Shown: in pieces, positions 63,841 to 64,000 of the stretch | How the letters are laid out: each line of letters begins with the position of its first letter | Numbering within the stretch: the first letter of the stretch is position 1 | Notes under the pieces: generated by a model | Told to the model about the DNA's origin: nothing | The model's input: only the letters and a program-made list of their open reading frames with translations | Databases searched by the model: none | From: Branchiostoma belcheri | Lineage: Eukaryota > Chordata > Leptocardii > Amphioxiformes > Branchiostomatidae | Assembly (NCBI RefSeq): GCF_001625305.1 | Contig: NW_017802392.1 | Coordinates: forward strand, 1,017,623-1,081,622 | Direction of reading: 5' to 3' | Length of the DNA: 64,000 bases | Position numbers and translations under genes: made by a program

Positions 63841-64000
63841 TAAGTAAGTAAAAAAAATCTATGACATTTCTAAATCCTGCATTAAAAGAATATATAATAG
63901 AATGAATAAAAAAGGCAGGGGGTATTTGTCCACTCTATACCTTTATATCAAATTTCAAGTGATGTAACCTAAAATGTAGAAATTGAATCCATTTAAGAAA
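63841..64000. other. No gene seen
   Basis: AT-rich end of the window. Confidence 0.4.

Overview
The window is animal nuclear DNA with almost no recognisable host coding sequence. There are no bacterial gene arrays. Introns have GT-AG ends, and mobile elements of nearly every eukaryotic class are stacked on each other. The mix (CR1-like, Tx1/L1-like, R2-like and Penelope-like retroelements; piggyBac-, mariner-, Harbinger-, EnSpm- and MULE-type DNA transposons; tRNA-derived SINEs with an 'aagtgcctttcccaag' block) suggests an invertebrate deuterostome, most likely an amphioxus (Branchiostoma). That is inference from composition, not a database match. Three 20-N runs (10009-10028, 20717-20736, 50573-50592) are assembly gaps.

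Region 1 (1-17.2 kb) is mostly minus-strand remnants. It holds a 151-bp tandem repeat, a CR1-like 3' end, several acidic or basic exon-like segments with good splice acceptors (2766-3206, 4004-4620, 5702-6258, 14802-15256), an R2-like LINE tail, one exon resembling the start of dihydropyrimidinase/CRMP proteins (13305-13436), a 135-bp foldback element present twice in tandem, and a broken EnSpm-type transposase (16.0-17.2 kb).

Region 2 (17.3-22.5 kb) is the most informative part. A spliced minus-strand gene is present as two copies, A (17324-20663) and B (20737-22414), joined across an N gap. The predicted protein starts with a disordered acidic region carrying seven or eight short tryptophan motifs ([ILV]-x-W-[SAE]-Q, often followed by FTQ). 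It ends in a conserved block that I associate, from memory and unverified, with the region upstream of type-B DNA polymerase in virus-like transposons. Copy A carries a mariner element and a Harbinger-type MITE in an intron where copy B has the empty sites, so insertion points and target duplications can be read directly. The intron lengths of the two copies reconcile once the insertions are subtracted. Neither copy is intact: A has an in-frame TGA and B lacks 2 nt in exon 2. A third fragment of the same domain lies at 8724-8887.

Region 3 (22.5-39.2 kb) holds a MULE transposase fragment, LINE tails, a complete TTAA-flanked piggyBac-type MITE rich in TGACGTCA octamers, a dispersed duplication of about 1.4 kb containing tRNA-like sequences, one signal-peptide first exon (35002-35056), a SINE, and a tandem array of about 1-kb units with (TCCG)n/(TCTG)n.

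Region 4 (39.2-51.1 kb) is a nest of non-LTR retrotransposons: a Tx1/L1-like element (minus) split by a tyrosine-recombinase-retroelement gag fragment, a second Tx1/L1 tail, an RT fragment, and a CR1-like element (plus) with an internal deletion.

Region 5 (51-64 kb) holds a second copy of the Harbinger MITE and a repeat split by a compound insertion flanked by a 14-bp duplication. The insertion is a Penelope-like 3' end with GIY-YIG endonuclease and hammerhead-type core, plus a nearly intact CR1-like element with one frameshift. A second degraded CR1-like copy, a 31-bp-TIR element and a truncated piggyBac MITE follow. Apart from the possible host exons, these sequences do not form a pathway; what links them is insertion history.
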